Source: Sulfurospirillaceae bacterium (GTDB lineage: Bacteria > Campylobacterota > Campylobacteria > Campylobacterales > Sulfurospirillaceae). From it: a stretch of DNA of 64,000 nt. The stretch covers positions 229,528 through 293,527 of the forward strand of contig JAQUGO010000004.1 of the NCBI GenBank assembly GCA_028684065.1. The letters run 5' to 3'. Under the pieces are notes generated by a model. It was not told the DNA's origin. It made no database searches and saw only the letters and a list, made by a program, of their open reading frames with translations. Positions 44,960 through 54,278 of this stretch are shown here, piece after piece. Made by a program: the position numbers and the translations under genes. Positions within the stretch are counted from its first letter, which is position 1. Every line of letters starts with the position of its first letter.

Positions 44960-45586
44960 ATGATTTACCTCTTTAGCGATAAAAGCTATGAGGGAGTTGT
45001 TCATCTGCCATTAATAGAGATAGTTTTTTATGAAAAAAAATTATCTCTTGATGGCTTTGATGCCATTGTTTTTACATCAAAAAATAGTGTAGAAGCTTTA
45101 GATAAGCTAAATTACCAATGGAAAGAGATAGATGCTTTTGCAATAGGTGAAGCAACGGCTTCGTACATTGTACGCAAAGGTGGAAAACTAATCTATGCTT
45201 CGCAGAGTGCATATGGTGATGATTTTGCACACAATCTTATTCCTTTACTTCAGCATAAAAAAGTATACTTTCCTCGAGCCAAGGAGATTGTTTCTTCTCT
45301 GCCTCAGATATTGCAAGAACACTGTATTGAGCTTGTACAAGAGGTAGTATATGAGACTCATTGTCGTAATTATTCAAAACATGATGCTCCCAAACCTCAT
45401 TCAATCTTAGTCTTTACCTCTCCTTCTACGGTTGAGTGTTTCTTTAAAAATTTTGATTGGCTTGAGAATTATAGAGCAATTGCAATTGGACATAAAACAG
45501 CTTCAGCTTTTCCGTTACATATAAACTGTCAGATTGCAAAGAATCAAACAATTGAAGCATGCCTTGCTTTGGCAAAAGGTATTTAG
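44960..45586 (+). CDS. hemD: Uroporphyrinogen-III synthase
   Basis: A 208-aa HemD-fold protein that cyclises hydroxymethylbilane in haem synthesis. Sequence conservation in this family is low; the call rests on the two-domain pattern with 'FDAIVFTSKNSVEAL', 'FAIGEATASYI', 'SILVFTSPSTVECFF' and 'RAIAIGHKTASAF'. It is short compared with ~250 aa but usual for this phylum, and there is no transferase domain fusion. It lies in an operon with guaA and is followed by the 6S RNA candidate. Confidence 0.85.
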   Translation: MIYLFSDKSYEGVVHLPLIEIVFYEKKLSLDGFDAIVFTSKNSVEALDKLNYQWKEIDAFAIGEATASYIVRKGGKLIYASQSAYGDDFAHNLIPLLQHKKVYFPRAKEIVSSLPQILQEHCIELVQEVVYETHCRNYSKHDAPKPHSILVFTSPSTVECFFKNFDWLENYRAIAIGHKTASAFPLHINCQIAKNQTIEACLALAKGI

Positions 45587-45600
45587 AAGCTAAGATAATC

Positions 45601-45606
45601 TATAAT
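45601..45606 (+). promoter_or_regulatory. -10 element of the 6S RNA candidate
   Basis: A perfect TATAAT 14 bases after the hemD stop. Transcription would start around 45612. No convincing -35 is seen, as usual for Campylobacterota sigma-70 promoters. Confidence 0.55.
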
Positions 45607-45611
45607 TTAAA

Positions 45612-45818
45612 AAGATTAGAAAATTGCCTGGGTGAAGCGCCAACCGTTTTCATGAGGGTCCAACGATTAGTAGAAGTGGAATTTGTACATTTTTGGTGTG
45701 TCTGTGGTTTTGTTTGAACTTTGAAAGAAGTAAGAAATTGCAGCCTAAAGAGAAGGTCAATTCCCAGAAGTTGGCTTATTAGGGCCGCTTCAATCACGGA
45801 ACGCCCACTTGGGTTTTT
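45612..45818 (+). ncRNA. ssrS: Candidate 6S RNA
   Basis: A ~207-base non-coding segment between hemD and purD, bounded by a TATAAT and a U-rich end (GGGTTTTTAT). Complementary blocks fold it into one long interrupted hairpin: TGGG (45629-45632) with CCCA (45804-45807), TGAAGC (45633-45638) with GCTTCA (45787-45792), and GCCAAC (45639-45644) with GTTGGC (45770-45775). The resulting one-sided 11-base bulges and large central loop suit 6S RNA, which mimics an open promoter to sequester sigma-70 RNA polymerase. I recall 6S RNA next to purD in Helicobacter. Not SRP RNA, tmRNA or RNase P by motif. Confidence 0.6.
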
Positions 45819-45823
45819 ATATG

Positions 45824-45829
45824 TATAAT
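45824..45829 (+). promoter_or_regulatory. -10 element for purD
   Basis: TATAAT within TGTATAATA, directly after the 6S RNA candidate's U-tract and 38 bases before the purD ATG. It probably gives purD its own promoter. Confidence 0.5.
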
Positions 45830-45866
45830 ATTAGATTAAGTTGATTTTATTGCGGAGTGTATTTGA

Positions 45867-47141
45867 ATGAATGTGATGGTTATAGGCAGTGGAGGAAGAG
45901 AGTATTCTATTGGATTAGCATTAAAAAAAGATACAAATATTGAAAAACTTTTTTTTGCTCCAGGTAATGGTGCCACCACACAATTAGGTGAAAATGTTCT
46001 TATTAAAGATTATGAAAAATTAGCAGATTTTGCAACATTGCAAGGGATTGACTTAACCATTGTTGGTCCAGAAAATGCTCTCGTTGATGGAGTCGTTGAT
46101 ATCTTTAAGGCAAAGGGACTTGTTATATTTGGAGCATCTAAAGCTGCAGCACGTCTTGAAGGCTCTAAAATATTTATGAAAAATTTTCTTTCTCGTTATA
46201 ATATTCCTACTGCAAAATTTATTGAAACTACAGATGCTCACAAAGCATTCCATTTTATTGAAACACTGACGTTACCTATCGTTGTAAAGGCGGATGGTTT
46301 ATGTGCTGGTAAAGGAGTTATTATCGCACAAAGTCACCAAGAGGCCAAAGATGCCGTGAGTGATATGCTTAGTGGTAAAAGCTTTGGTGATGCAGGACGT
46401 GGTGTTGTTGTTGAAGAATTTTTAGATGGTTATGAGTTATCCTTATTTGTAATCTGTGATGGAGAAAACTATAAGATTTTACCTGCAGCACAAGACCACA
46501 AACGTTTATTGGATGGTGATATTGGTCCCAATACCGGCGGAATGGGAGCCTATGCACCTACGCCACTGATTGATGATGTATTGTATAAAAAAGTCGAAGA
46601 ACGTGTGATTAAGCCAACGCTTGAAGGCATGAAAAAAGAAAATTCTCCTTTTGAGGGTGTTTTATTTATTGGCTTAATGATTGTTAAAAATGAACCAATA
46701 GTTTTAGAATACAATGTACGCTTTGGCGATCCAGAGTGTGAAATCATAATGCCTCTTTTAAAAAGTCCGGCAAGTGAGCTTTTTTATAAAGCAGCCACTA
46801 AAGATTTAAAAAACTTGAACATAGAATTTTATGACAAATATGCCATCGCTGTTGTTATGGCAAGTGAAAATTATCCGTATGATACTTCCAAGCCTGCTGA
46901 AATTATTGTGGATAAAGCAGTTCATGAAAGACAGCTTGAAGATACGCATATCTCGTATGCTGGGGTCAGTAGCGAAGATGGTAAATTATACGCAACAGGT
47001 GGACGTGTCTTATTGTGTGTAGGGGTAGGAAATAGTATCAAAGAAGCCAGAGACAAAGCGTATATGTTATGTGGTCAGGTTCATTTTGCAGGAAAACAAT
47101 TTAGAAAAGATATAGCATATCAGGCACTTAAGCATGACTAA
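45867..47141 (+). CDS. purD: Phosphoribosylamine-glycine ligase
   Basis: A 424-aa GARS enzyme of purine synthesis with ATP-grasp fold. '[17 protein letters not shown]' opens it, with '[15 protein letters not shown]', the '[14 protein letters not shown]' loop and '[17 protein letters not shown]'. It stands alone rather than in a pur operon and overlaps the RDD gene by 8 bases. Confidence 0.97.
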   Translation: MNVMVIGSGGREYSIGLALKKDTNIEKLFFAPGNGATTQLGENVLIKDYEKLADFATLQGIDLTIVGPENALVDGVVDIFKAKGLVIFGASKAAARLEGSKIFMKNFLSRYNIPTAKFIETTDAHKAFHFIETLTLPIVVKADGLCAGKGVIIAQSHQEAKDAVSDMLSGKSFGDAGRGVVVEEFLDGYELSLFVICDGENYKILPAAQDHKRLLDGDIGPNTGGMGAYAPTPLIDDVLYKKVEERVIKPTLEGMKKENSPFEGVLFIGLMIVKNEPIVLEYNVRFGDPECEIIMPLLKSPASELFYKAATKDLKNLNIEFYDKYAIAVVMASENYPYDTSKPAEIIVDKAVHERQLEDTHISYAGVSSEDGKLYATGGRVLLCVGVGNSIKEARDKAYMLCGQVHFAGKQFRKDIAYQALKHD

Positions 47142-47586
47142 TGAAGATTTGATTGAAAAGTTTGAAAGTGAGAATATAACTTTAGCGCCCCTTCAAAAAA
47201 GAGCGTTAGCCTATTTTATTGATGAAATTTTAATTTCAGTTCTGTTTGCATTGATTTATTTGGACCAAATTCCAGATAACTTAAGTAAAGAAGAGACAAT
47301 TAATATGATTAATAGCCTTTTCTTGTATGTTGTTTTATTGAAAATTATTTATCAGACATTCTTTGTTTGGATGTATGGCGCTACATTGGGGAAAATATTT
47401 CTAAAAATTAAAGTTATCTCATTAGCGGATTTGGAAAATCCAAGTCTCTTTTTTGCTTTTAATCGAGCCTCTTTTCGTATCATTAGTGAATCACTTTTTT
47501 ACTTAGGTTTTTTATGGGCAGTTATCAATCCAAAACGTGAAACTTGGCATGATAAAGCCGCTAGAACATTGGTTGTCAATGCGTAA
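47134..47586 (+). CDS. RDD-family membrane protein
   Basis: A 150-aa protein with three hydrophobic segments. The family Arg and Asp appear early in '[14 protein letters not shown]'. '[14 protein letters not shown]' and the C-terminal '[11 protein letters not shown]' are characteristic. Function is unknown; some RDD proteins are Na+/H+ antiporters or accessory factors. It is coupled to purD upstream (8-base overlap) and lptD downstream (8-base overlap). Confidence 0.85.
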   Translation: MTNEDLIEKFESENITLAPLQKRALAYFIDEILISVLFALIYLDQIPDNLSKEETINMINSLFLYVVLLKIIYQTFFVWMYGATLGKIFLKIKVISLADLENPSLFFAFNRASFRIISESLFYLGFLWAVINPKRETWHDKAARTLVVNA

Positions 47587-49672
47587 CAAATTGATAATTT
47601 TACTCATGTTTCTAGCATGTAGTGTTTTTGCCCAAGATCCTCAAGATGTAGAAATATTGGCGAAAAATGTGGTTAAAGATGGCAATATTGTTCATGCAGA
47701 AGGAAATGTTGTCTTATACAGTCAGAAATACCTCATAACAGCAGATAAGGCAGATTATAATTATGAATCAGGAGATTTAGATCTTCTTGGCAATATAACT
47801 ATTCTTGAAGGTGTTGACTATGCCTCACGTAGTGGACAAACAAAACTAAATTTAAAAACAGATAAAGGTGAATCAGCACCACTCTTTTTCTTTGATGATA
47901 AGACTAAAATATGGCTTAAATGTGATAATGCTATTTTAGATCCAGAATATTATTTGACCCAAAAATCCATTGTTTCGAGTTGTAATACGCAAGATCCTGA
48001 TTGGAGAATAGCTTTTACCTCGGGTGAATTGAATAGAGAAAGTAAGTGGATGCATTTGTATAATCCCGTTTTTTATGCCGATGATATTCCTGTACTTTAT
48101 CTTCCTTATTTTTCTTTTTCAACTGATACAACACGTAGAACGGGGCTTTTACGTCCAGATATTGGGTTTGGTAGCTCTGAAGGCTTTTATTACTTACAGC
48201 CTATTTATTTTGCACCCGCTGTGAATTGGGATGCTGAAGTTTCTCCTCAAATTAGAACCAACAGAGGTAAAGGTATCCACTCTATGGTTCGATTTGTTGA
48301 TTCTCAGTATTCACATGGTGAGTTTAGCGCAGGTTATTTTAAAGAGAATGCAACATATGCAGAAGAAAAAAATCTAAAAAATGATTACCATTATGGCTAC
48401 AAGTTGATGTATGACCGTAGTGCCTTATTGAGTACAAAGTATGATAATTTGGAAGATGGATTATGGATTGACTTTAATTCTTTAAATGACATTGACTATT
48501 ACAATACGATAGATAATGAATCACGTGCTTATAATAAATTAGTTACATCAAAGTTAAATTATTATGCTAAACGTGATTTAGACTATTTTGGTTTTTATGC
48601 TAAATATTATATCGATACATCAAAAGTTTCAAATGCGAATACTTTACAAGAATTGCCAACAATGCAGTACCATCGTTTTGCCAATAGCTTATTGTTGGAC
48701 AATTTGCTTTATTCTATCGATTATAATGTTAAAAATTATGACCGACGAGAAGGTACGACGGCATTACAAAATGAACTTAGTACACCAGTAACACTTTATT
48801 TTTCACTCTTGGATGATTATTTACATGCCAGCGTGTCTGAAAATATTTATATGACACATGTAAGTTATGGTAATGAAGATGCCGGCAACTATGGTGAACA
48901 GTTTAAAAATTTTCACAAGTTTTCACTTTTCACGGAGTTAGCAAAGCCGTATGATAACTTTTTCCATACGATGTATATTGGTGTTGAACATATTGCTCCT
49001 AGTTATACGAAGACTCAAGGTACGTGGGATTATAAATATGGTAGTAATGAACTCATTCCTTTAGAAATTGAGGAGAAAAGTACAGCTTTAAAATTTAAAC
49101 AGTTTTTTTATAACTTAGATGGCGAGAAGCGAGTGAGCCATAGTGTTAAGCAGGTCTATTATTATAGCGATGATAGATACAAATACGGTGATTTAGAAAA
49201 TGATATTAAAATTTATCTTTCTGAACAATTGAGTTTTGGTAATGCTATTAACTATTCACACGAATACAATAAATTATCTAAAACACAATCTTGGCTTACA
49301 TATAAAGATGATTTATATGCTACAACTTTGCGTTATACTTACCAAGACACGGTAAGTAATACTACGAGTTCAAGTAAAAGCTATAACTATTTAACCATGA
49401 TTGCAAGTACAAATTATTATGATGGTTATAACCTTTTTACATCAATTAATTATGACCTTAAAGATGATTTGTTTAAGTCGTGGAGTGTTGGTTTCAAAAA
49501 ATCCAAAAAATGTTGGGATTATTCAGTTATCTACAGAGATTTAACATTGCCAAAGTTGACAAGCTCAAGTGTTGATTCGGTGAATAGACAAGGCCTTATG
49601 CTAATGTTTAATTTGTATCCATTGGGTACAGTGAATTATGAGTTTAAACGAGATACTGAACAACAATTATAA
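47579..49672 (+). CDS. lptD: LPS-assembly protein LptD
   Basis: A 697-aa outer-membrane beta-barrel of lipopolysaccharide export. The signal peptide ([18 protein letters not shown]) supports ATG 47579; the track's start at 47537 lies in the RDD gene and would bury the signal. An OstA/LptA-like jelly-roll (~25-130, 'AKNVVKDGNIVHAEGNVVLY') is followed by the barrel with 'PYFSFSTDTTRRTGLLRPDIGFG'. Cys residues near 'WLKCDN' and 'VSSCNTQDPDW' may form disulfides. The 47-aa LptM-like protein upstream of nadB is a possible partner. Confidence 0.92.
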   Translation: MRNKLIILLMFLACSVFAQDPQDVEILAKNVVKDGNIVHAEGNVVLYSQKYLITADKADYNYESGDLDLLGNITILEGVDYASRSGQTKLNLKTDKGESAPLFFFDDKTKIWLKCDNAILDPEYYLTQKSIVSSCNTQDPDWRIAFTSGELNRESKWMHLYNPVFYADDIPVLYLPYFSFSTDTTRRTGLLRPDIGFGSSEGFYYLQPIYFAPAVNWDAEVSPQIRTNRGKGIHSMVRFVDSQYSHGEFSAGYFKENATYAEEKNLKNDYHYGYKLMYDRSALLSTKYDNLEDGLWIDFNSLNDIDYYNTIDNESRAYNKLVTSKLNYYAKRDLDYFGFYAKYYIDTSKVSNANTLQELPTMQYHRFANSLLLDNLLYSIDYNVKNYDRREGTTALQNELSTPVTLYFSLLDDYLHASVSENIYMTHVSYGNEDAGNYGEQFKNFHKFSLFTELAKPYDNFFHTMYIGVEHIAPSYTKTQGTWDYKYGSNELIPLEIEEKSTALKFKQFFYNLDGEKRVSHSVKQVYYYSDDRYKYGDLENDIKIYLSEQLSFGNAINYSHEYNKLSKTQSWLTYKDDLYATTLRYTYQDTVSNTTSSSKSYNYLTMIASTNYYDGYNLFTSINYDLKDDLFKSWSVGFKKSKKCWDYSVIYRDLTLPKLTSSSVDSVNRQGLMLMFNLYPLGTVNYEFKRDTEQQL

Positions 49673-49674
49673 AA

Positions 49675-49941
49675 ATGAAAAGAAGTGAACAAATTCTTAG
49701 ATCTTTAGAAGTTTTAAATTTTCCTGTTTTAATGACTCTGGGTGAATTAAAATCTAGGTATCACTTTTTAGCAATGCAATACCATCCAGATTGTGGAGGA
49801 GATGAGCAAAAAATGGCAGAACTGAATGCGGCATATGCCGTGCTCAAAGGGTATATGGAAAATTTTAAATTTACATTTAGTGAAGAGGAAATGAATAAGC
49901 AGTTTCCCGAAGATGTATATGCGGATACGTTTAGATTTTAA
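49675..49941 (+). CDS. Small J-domain protein
   Basis: An 88-aa protein with a J domain: 'LGELKSRYHFLAMQYHPDCGGDEQKMAELNAAYAVLKGY' contains the HPD motif that stimulates DnaK-type ATPases. There is no Gly-rich, zinc or substrate domain, so it is a minimal co-chaperone whose client is unknown. Squeezed between lptD (2-base gap) and pnp (22-base gap), it may serve outer-membrane protein biogenesis or the degradosome; both are guesses. Confidence 0.8.
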   Translation: MKRSEQILRSLEVLNFPVLMTLGELKSRYHFLAMQYHPDCGGDEQKMAELNAAYAVLKGYMENFKFTFSEEEMNKQFPEDVYADTFRF

Positions 49942-49963
49942 CACTTAAGAAGGAGAAAACAGA

Positions 49964-52222
49964 GTGGAATATAAGATTAATGTGAATAACCAAGAAGAAA
50001 TTTATGATATCGGTAAAGTAGCAAAACAAGCAGCAGGTGCTGTGCTTTTAAAAATCAAAAATACTGTTATTTTAGCAACGGTTGCAAGAGATGATAATCA
50101 AGTAGCTGAGAATTTTGTTCCGTTGACTGTTCAGTATATCGAAAAAAGTTATGCTATTGGAAAAATTCCCGGTGGCTATATCAAACGAGAGACAAAACCT
50201 GGTGATTTTGAAACCTTAACATCACGTGTTATTGATAGAAGTTTACGACCACTTTTTCCTAAAGGTTATGCATATCCTACGCAAATTGTTGTTTTTGTTT
50301 TGAGTTGCGACCCAGAGGTTGATTTGCAAGTTGCCGCATTGAATGCAGCGAGCGCTGCATTATATCTTTCTGATATTCCTGTGAATAAAGCGGTTGCTGG
50401 TGTACGAATAGGCTTTAAAGATGGAGAATATATTGTTAACCCCACGAATAAAGAGCTTAAAAATAGCCAGTTAGATCTATACGTTGCAGGAACGAAAGAA
50501 GAGCTTTTGATGATTGAGATGCGAGCCATTCCTTCAATTGAAACGATTAATATGCCTTCACTAGCTATTGACCCGATGCTTGATCCTACGCTTAGCGAAA
50601 CATTTGTAGCCAAACAAGCCATTAATGAATTTGATGAAGAAGCTATTTTAAAAGCAATAGATACGGCTCAAAAAGCCATTACTGAAGCAACAACCGCCTA
50701 TGAAGGTGTCTTTAAAAATTTAAAAAAAGAAGATGCTGTTCTAGATTATAAAGAGGACTTAGAAAGCGATTCTATTTTTGCTTATGTGGATGAATTTTAT
50801 AAAGAAGAAGTTTTAAATGCCATTAATCAAATGGCAAAAAGTGAGCGTGCTAGTGAACTTAGTCGTATTGTGGATAAAATTTTAAAAGACAATGTTGCCT
50901 CTCTTGAAGCATGGGATAAAGCATTGGTTGATAGTGTCGTTCAACGTTATAAGAAAAAAATAGTCCGTGAAATGATTATTGAAAAACACGTTAGAGCTGA
51001 TGGACGTGCGCTTAATGAAGTAAGACCTATTAGTATTGAAACTAATATATTACCAATGGCACATGGCTCTTGTCTGTTTACCAGAGGTCAAACACAAGCC
51101 TTGGTTATTGCAACCCTAGGAAATGATAAAGATGCTCAGATGTATGATTTATTAACTGAAAAAGGTGGCTTGTCAGATAACTTTATGGTGAATTATAACT
51201 TCCCAGGTTTTTCCGTAGGAGAAGCATCACCGCTTAGACCTCCAGGACGTAGAGAATTAGGACATGGCAATTTAGCGCGTCGTGCGTTGGAGCCTGTGAT
51301 TGATATCAATCGTTTGCAAACCATTCGCTTGGTTTCAGAAATCTTAGAATCCAATGGCTCTTCATCAATGGCTACAATTTGTGGGGGTGCTTTAGCGCTT
51401 CGCTCAGCAGGTATTACTACTGAGAAATTAGTAGCAGGTATTGCAATGGGACTAGTTTTTGAAGGCGATAAACACGCTGTTTTGAGTGATATTATGGGAT
51501 TAGAAGATCATGATGGCGATATGGATTTTAAAGTTGCTGGTACACATGAAGGTATCACTGCACTTCAAATGGATATCAAACTGGGCGGTATTTCAAGAGA
51601 TGTCTTAAAAGAGGCCCTTTATCAAGCAAAAGAGGGACGAGAGCATATTTTAGCTATTATGGAAGAAGCTGATAAAAATATTGTGGTTAACAATGCTATT
51701 TTACCTAAGCTAGAACTTTTTAGTGTTGACCCATCCAAAATTGTTGATATTATCGGACAAGCTGGAAAAACAATTCGTGAAATCATTGAAAAATTTGAGG
51801 TATCGATTGATTTGGACCGCGAAAAAGGTGAGGTTAAAATTGCAGGTGAGAATAAAACACAAGTTGAAGCAGCCAAAGAACATATTATTCAAATCACAAA
51901 TAAACCTTCCTTTGGTGGACGTGGTGGACATGGCGGTGGAGGAGGACGAGACCGAGATAATAATCGAGGCGGTGGATACAAAGATGCTAAACCGGTTCCA
52001 ACCTTTGTGCAAGATGAAATTGTTGATGGTGTCGTAAAGCGAATAGTTGATTTTGGGGCTTTTGTTGAATTACCTGGTGGTATTGATGGATTGTTACATG
52101 TTTCAAAAATTGCTGATCATAGAGTTGATAAAGTAAGTGATTATTTAGAATTAGAGCAAAAAGTGCGTGTTAAAATTTTGAAACAAACAGGTAATAAAAT
52201 TGAGTTGAGTTTAGAAAAATAG
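49964..52222 (+). CDS. pnp: Polyribonucleotide nucleotidyltransferase (PNPase)
   Basis: A 752-aa phosphorolytic 3'-5' exoribonuclease: two RNase PH domains around an alpha-helical domain, with '[23 protein letters not shown]', a KH domain ('[19 protein letters not shown]') and a C-terminal S1 domain ('[26 protein letters not shown]'). Between KH and S1 lies a Gly/Arg/Asp-rich insert '[20 protein letters not shown]' that is not in E. coli PNPase and may add RNA binding. Start GTG with AAGGAG upstream. Confidence 0.97.
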   Translation: MEYKINVNNQEEIYDIGKVAKQAAGAVLLKIKNTVILATVARDDNQVAENFVPLTVQYIEKSYAIGKIPGGYIKRETKPGDFETLTSRVIDRSLRPLFPKGYAYPTQIVVFVLSCDPEVDLQVAALNAASAALYLSDIPVNKAVAGVRIGFKDGEYIVNPTNKELKNSQLDLYVAGTKEELLMIEMRAIPSIETINMPSLAIDPMLDPTLSETFVAKQAINEFDEEAILKAIDTAQKAITEATTAYEGVFKNLKKEDAVLDYKEDLESDSIFAYVDEFYKEEVLNAINQMAKSERASELSRIVDKILKDNVASLEAWDKALVDSVVQRYKKKIVREMIIEKHVRADGRALNEVRPISIETNILPMAHGSCLFTRGQTQALVIATLGNDKDAQMYDLLTEKGGLSDNFMVNYNFPGFSVGEASPLRPPGRRELGHGNLARRALEPVIDINRLQTIRLVSEILESNGSSSMATICGGALALRSAGITTEKLVAGIAMGLVFEGDKHAVLSDIMGLEDHDGDMDFKVAGTHEGITALQMDIKLGGISRDVLKEALYQAKEGREHILAIMEEADKNIVVNNAILPKLELFSVDPSKIVDIIGQAGKTIREIIEKFEVSIDLDREKGEVKIAGENKTQVEAAKEHIIQITNKPSFGGRGGHGGGGGRDRDNNRGGGYKDAKPVPTFVQDEIVDGVVKRIVDFGAFVELPGGIDGLLHVSKIADHRVDKVSDYLELEQKVRVKILKQTGNKIELSLEK

Positions 52223-52251
52223 GTTTAATAGGTTTTTAACATTTGGATTGC

Positions 52252-52257
52252 TATAAT
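52252..52257 (+). promoter_or_regulatory. -10 element for atpE
   Basis: TATAAT about 30 bases after the pnp stop and 68 before the atpE ATG. It implies a separate promoter and a ~60-base 5' leader for atpE. Confidence 0.45.
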
Positions 52258-52324
52258 CCCAACTCACAAAGTGGTAAGTAGGGACACTATCCGAACAGAC
52301 TTTGAAAAAAATATGGAGAATTCT

Positions 52325-52624
52325 ATGAAGAAGATTCTTTTTTTAATTGCTGCATTTGCTACATTTGCATTTGCTGGCGAAGGTGAAACAATTAAAGCTT
52401 ATTCAGTACTTGCTGCTGGTGTAGGTTTGGGGCTTGCTGCACTTGGTGGTGCGGTAGGTATGGGAAATACAGCAGCTGCAACAATCGCAGGAACTGCTAG
52501 AAATCCAGGTCTTGGCGGAAAACTTATGACTACAATGTTTATCGCTCTTGCAATGATCGAAGCACAAGTTATTTATGCACTTGTTATCTCTTTGATTGCT
52601 CTTTACGCAAATCCATTTTTATAA
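52325..52624 (+). CDS. atpE: ATP synthase subunit c
   Basis: A 99-aa F0 c-ring subunit. Two long hydrophobic helices flank the polar loop 'GTARNPGLGGK', and the ion-binding Glu appears in 'IALAMIEAQVIYALV'. The N-terminus 'MKKILFLIAAFATFAFAGEG' looks like a cleavable signal, as in other Campylobacterota c subunits. ATG 52325 with GGAG six bases upstream is preferred over the track's start at 52271. It stands alone, away from the other atp genes. Confidence 0.95.
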   Translation: MKKILFLIAAFATFAFAGEGETIKAYSVLAAGVGLGLAALGGAVGMGNTAAATIAGTARNPGLGGKLMTTMFIALAMIEAQVIYALVISLIALYANPFL

Positions 52625-52629
52625 TAAAC

Positions 52630-52650
52630 TGAGGCCTTAGAAAGGCCTCA
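52630..52650 (+). terminator. Terminator after atpE
   Basis: TGAGGCCTT and AAGGCCTCA form a perfect 9-bp stem with a 3-base loop, followed by TCTTCTTTTA. It lies between atpE and the tRNA-Leu gene. Confidence 0.88.
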
Positions 52651-52661
52651 TCTTCTTTTAT

Positions 52662-52746
52662 GCGGTCGTGGTGGAACGGTAGACACGCTACCTTGAGGTG
52701 GTAGTGCCCTACGGGTGTGGGGGTTCAAATCCCCCCGACCGCACCA
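52662..52746 (+). tRNA. tRNA-Leu (GAG)
   Basis: An 85-base tRNA with encoded CCA. The acceptor stem GCGGTCG/CGACCGC is perfect. The anticodon arm CTACC-TTGAGGT-GGTAG gives anticodon GAG. The variable arm is long (TGCCCTACGGGTG), as in class II tRNAs, and the T arm is GGGGGTTCAAATCCCCC. Its 3' end overlaps the convergent GNAT gene on the other strand. Confidence 0.96.
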
Positions 52747-53180
52747 TTTTTCTTCCATTTCATCTTAATACCATCTATGCCATTTAAGTAATAATTATGT
52801 AAATATTTTACTTTTACAAATCCCATTTTTTGATATAGATTGATAGCGATTTCATTGTCCTCTCTCACCTCTAATGTTATATAACTTTTATTAAGAGTGT
52901 CTGCAAGCTTTTTTACATGTAACAGTAAGTGTTGAGCGATTTGTTTGCCCCTCAAGCTTTTTTGCGTGGCTAGTGAATAAACTCTCAAGCCTTGTTTATA
53001 GGTAAAAAATAAAAGATAACCAGCAATTATATGATTCATTTTTATAATGAGTACATGTTCTTTGTTGATATGATATAAAAAATTCTCAGCACTTAGTCTA
53101 AAATCATTCACTCCAAAGGATTCATTTTCAAGCTGACAAAGATATACCACATCTTCTTTTGAGGCTAGTTCTATAGTCAT
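52725..53180 (-). CDS. GNAT-family N-acetyltransferase (RimI-like)
   Basis: A 151-aa acetyltransferase with the acetyl-CoA site 'SLRGKQIAQHLLLHV' and the C-terminal 'REDNEIAINLYQKMGFVKV' typical of the RimI subgroup. The substrate is unknown. The last codons ('NGAVGGI') and the TGA stop come from the antisense of the tRNA-Leu T arm and acceptor stem, so the natural C-terminus probably ends near 'IKMKWKK'. The start overlaps the DUF2156 gene by 4 bases, so the two are coupled. Confidence 0.85.
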   Translation of the reverse strand: MTIELASKEDVVYLCQLENESFGVNDFRLSAENFLYHINKEHVLIIKMNHIIAGYLLFFTYKQGLRVYSLATQKSLRGKQIAQHLLLHVKKLADTLNKSYITLEVREDNEIAINLYQKMGFVKVKYLHNYYLNGIDGIKMKWKKNGAVGGI

Positions 53181-54157
53181 TTTTGATAAATCGTATATTT
53201 TAAGATAAGTTTTTTGGGGCGATAACTCATTTTTACTTTTTTAAGATTTTCAAAACCCATATCATCTCCCACATTAATATACGTAGAATTGTATGTTGCC
53301 TTTAAAACTTTTGTAAATTCTCTAAAGATAAATTGCGCGCACCCAAAGGTTTCAAAATCTGTTTTTTCAATAAGAACACTGGCTGTGTCATCTGTAATTT
53401 TCTCCCCCATTGTAAAGCCTTTAATTTCATCATCAATAAATAATACTAAACCGATAAGTTCCAATTTATCATAATCTTTAATCAAACGTTTAATGGCAAA
53501 ACGTTCAAAATAGATACCATCAAGAAATGCTTCAACTTCAGCTTTAGGCATATATTTAGTACGCTCTTGAACCCAGTTATTAAAAAGAGTTAAGATACCA
53601 TCCCCATGTTTTTCTTTTTCAAAAATTTCAGTTCTTACATTGGTATAGGATTTCTTAAATTTATTGATTTCATTACGCTTACTATGATAGGAATTTCCTT
53701 TGAGTTCGATAAGGTCATCCGCCATATAAATATAATCAACTAATTTTTTTTCGATCAAATAATCGGCTAAAGAATCAAATATTTCAGCTCCATGTTCCAG
53801 TGAATTGACAAAAGCTTCCAAGAAGGCTTCATGAACGTATTCAATTTTAGAGTAATAGGGACTGCTATTTTGGGCGTTCATAATTTCAAAACAAATGGGT
53901 GTAGCACTTAGTGTATCTTCTAGTTTACCCAGTGGTGGAAGAAGCATTGAAAGCTCACCAGAACTTAGGATAAATAAACAAAAAGTATTGTTAATAATGG
54001 TATAAAAACCACTCGCATTAGAGAGCCAGATATAATTAGCAGCAAATGTATAATCACTAAGTTCAATAGGTGTTATCTCTAAATAGTGTTGCATTAACGG
54101 TTTCGTTTTGAGGTTAAAGGGAATAAGTTCATGCGTGTTGATAGTAAGTGTTGACAA
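53177..54157 (-). CDS. DUF2156-domain protein
   Basis: A ~326-aa soluble protein of the DUF2156 (phosphatidylglycerol lysyltransferase C-terminal-like, GNAT-fold) family. The central 'LKGNSYHSKRNEINKFKKSY' and the later 'GFTMGEKITDDTASVLIEK' and 'YINVGDDMGFENLKKVKMSYRP' are characteristic. It lacks the membrane domain of MprF, so it is a stand-alone aminoacyl- or acyl-transferase-like protein of unknown substrate. The track begins at TTG 54229, but TTG 54157 has a clear AAGGA seven bases upstream and begins near the conserved domain. Confidence 0.75.
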   Translation of the reverse strand: MSTLTINTHELIPFNLKTKPLMQHYLEITPIELSDYTFAANYIWLSNASGFYTIINNTFCLFILSSGELSMLLPPLGKLEDTLSATPICFEIMNAQNSSPYYSKIEYVHEAFLEAFVNSLEHGAEIFDSLADYLIEKKLVDYIYMADDLIELKGNSYHSKRNEINKFKKSYTNVRTEIFEKEKHGDGILTLFNNWVQERTKYMPKAEVEAFLDGIYFERFAIKRLIKDYDKLELIGLVLFIDDEIKGFTMGEKITDDTASVLIEKTDFETFGCAQFIFREFTKVLKATYNSTYINVGDDMGFENLKKVKMSYRPKKLILKYTIYQK

Positions 54158-54278
54158 AGAGAGGTCCTTATAGAAATGATTTCGAATTATACATCGTAAA
54201 TCATTTTTTTTAGAAAAAATAATGTTCAAATATGCTAATATCTAGTATCTTTAGTGAATCTTACAAAGGGCGGCATTA

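Noticed and set aside
45600-45797. 65-aa minus-strand ORF between hemD and purD
   Set aside because: It is antisense to the structured, promoter-bounded 6S RNA candidate and has no ribosome site or recognisable sequence.
52662-52746. tRNA-Leu as an integration (att) site
   Set aside because: No integrase, no repeated tRNA 3' fragment in the window and ordinary chromosomal genes on both sides; only the GNAT tail overlap is odd.
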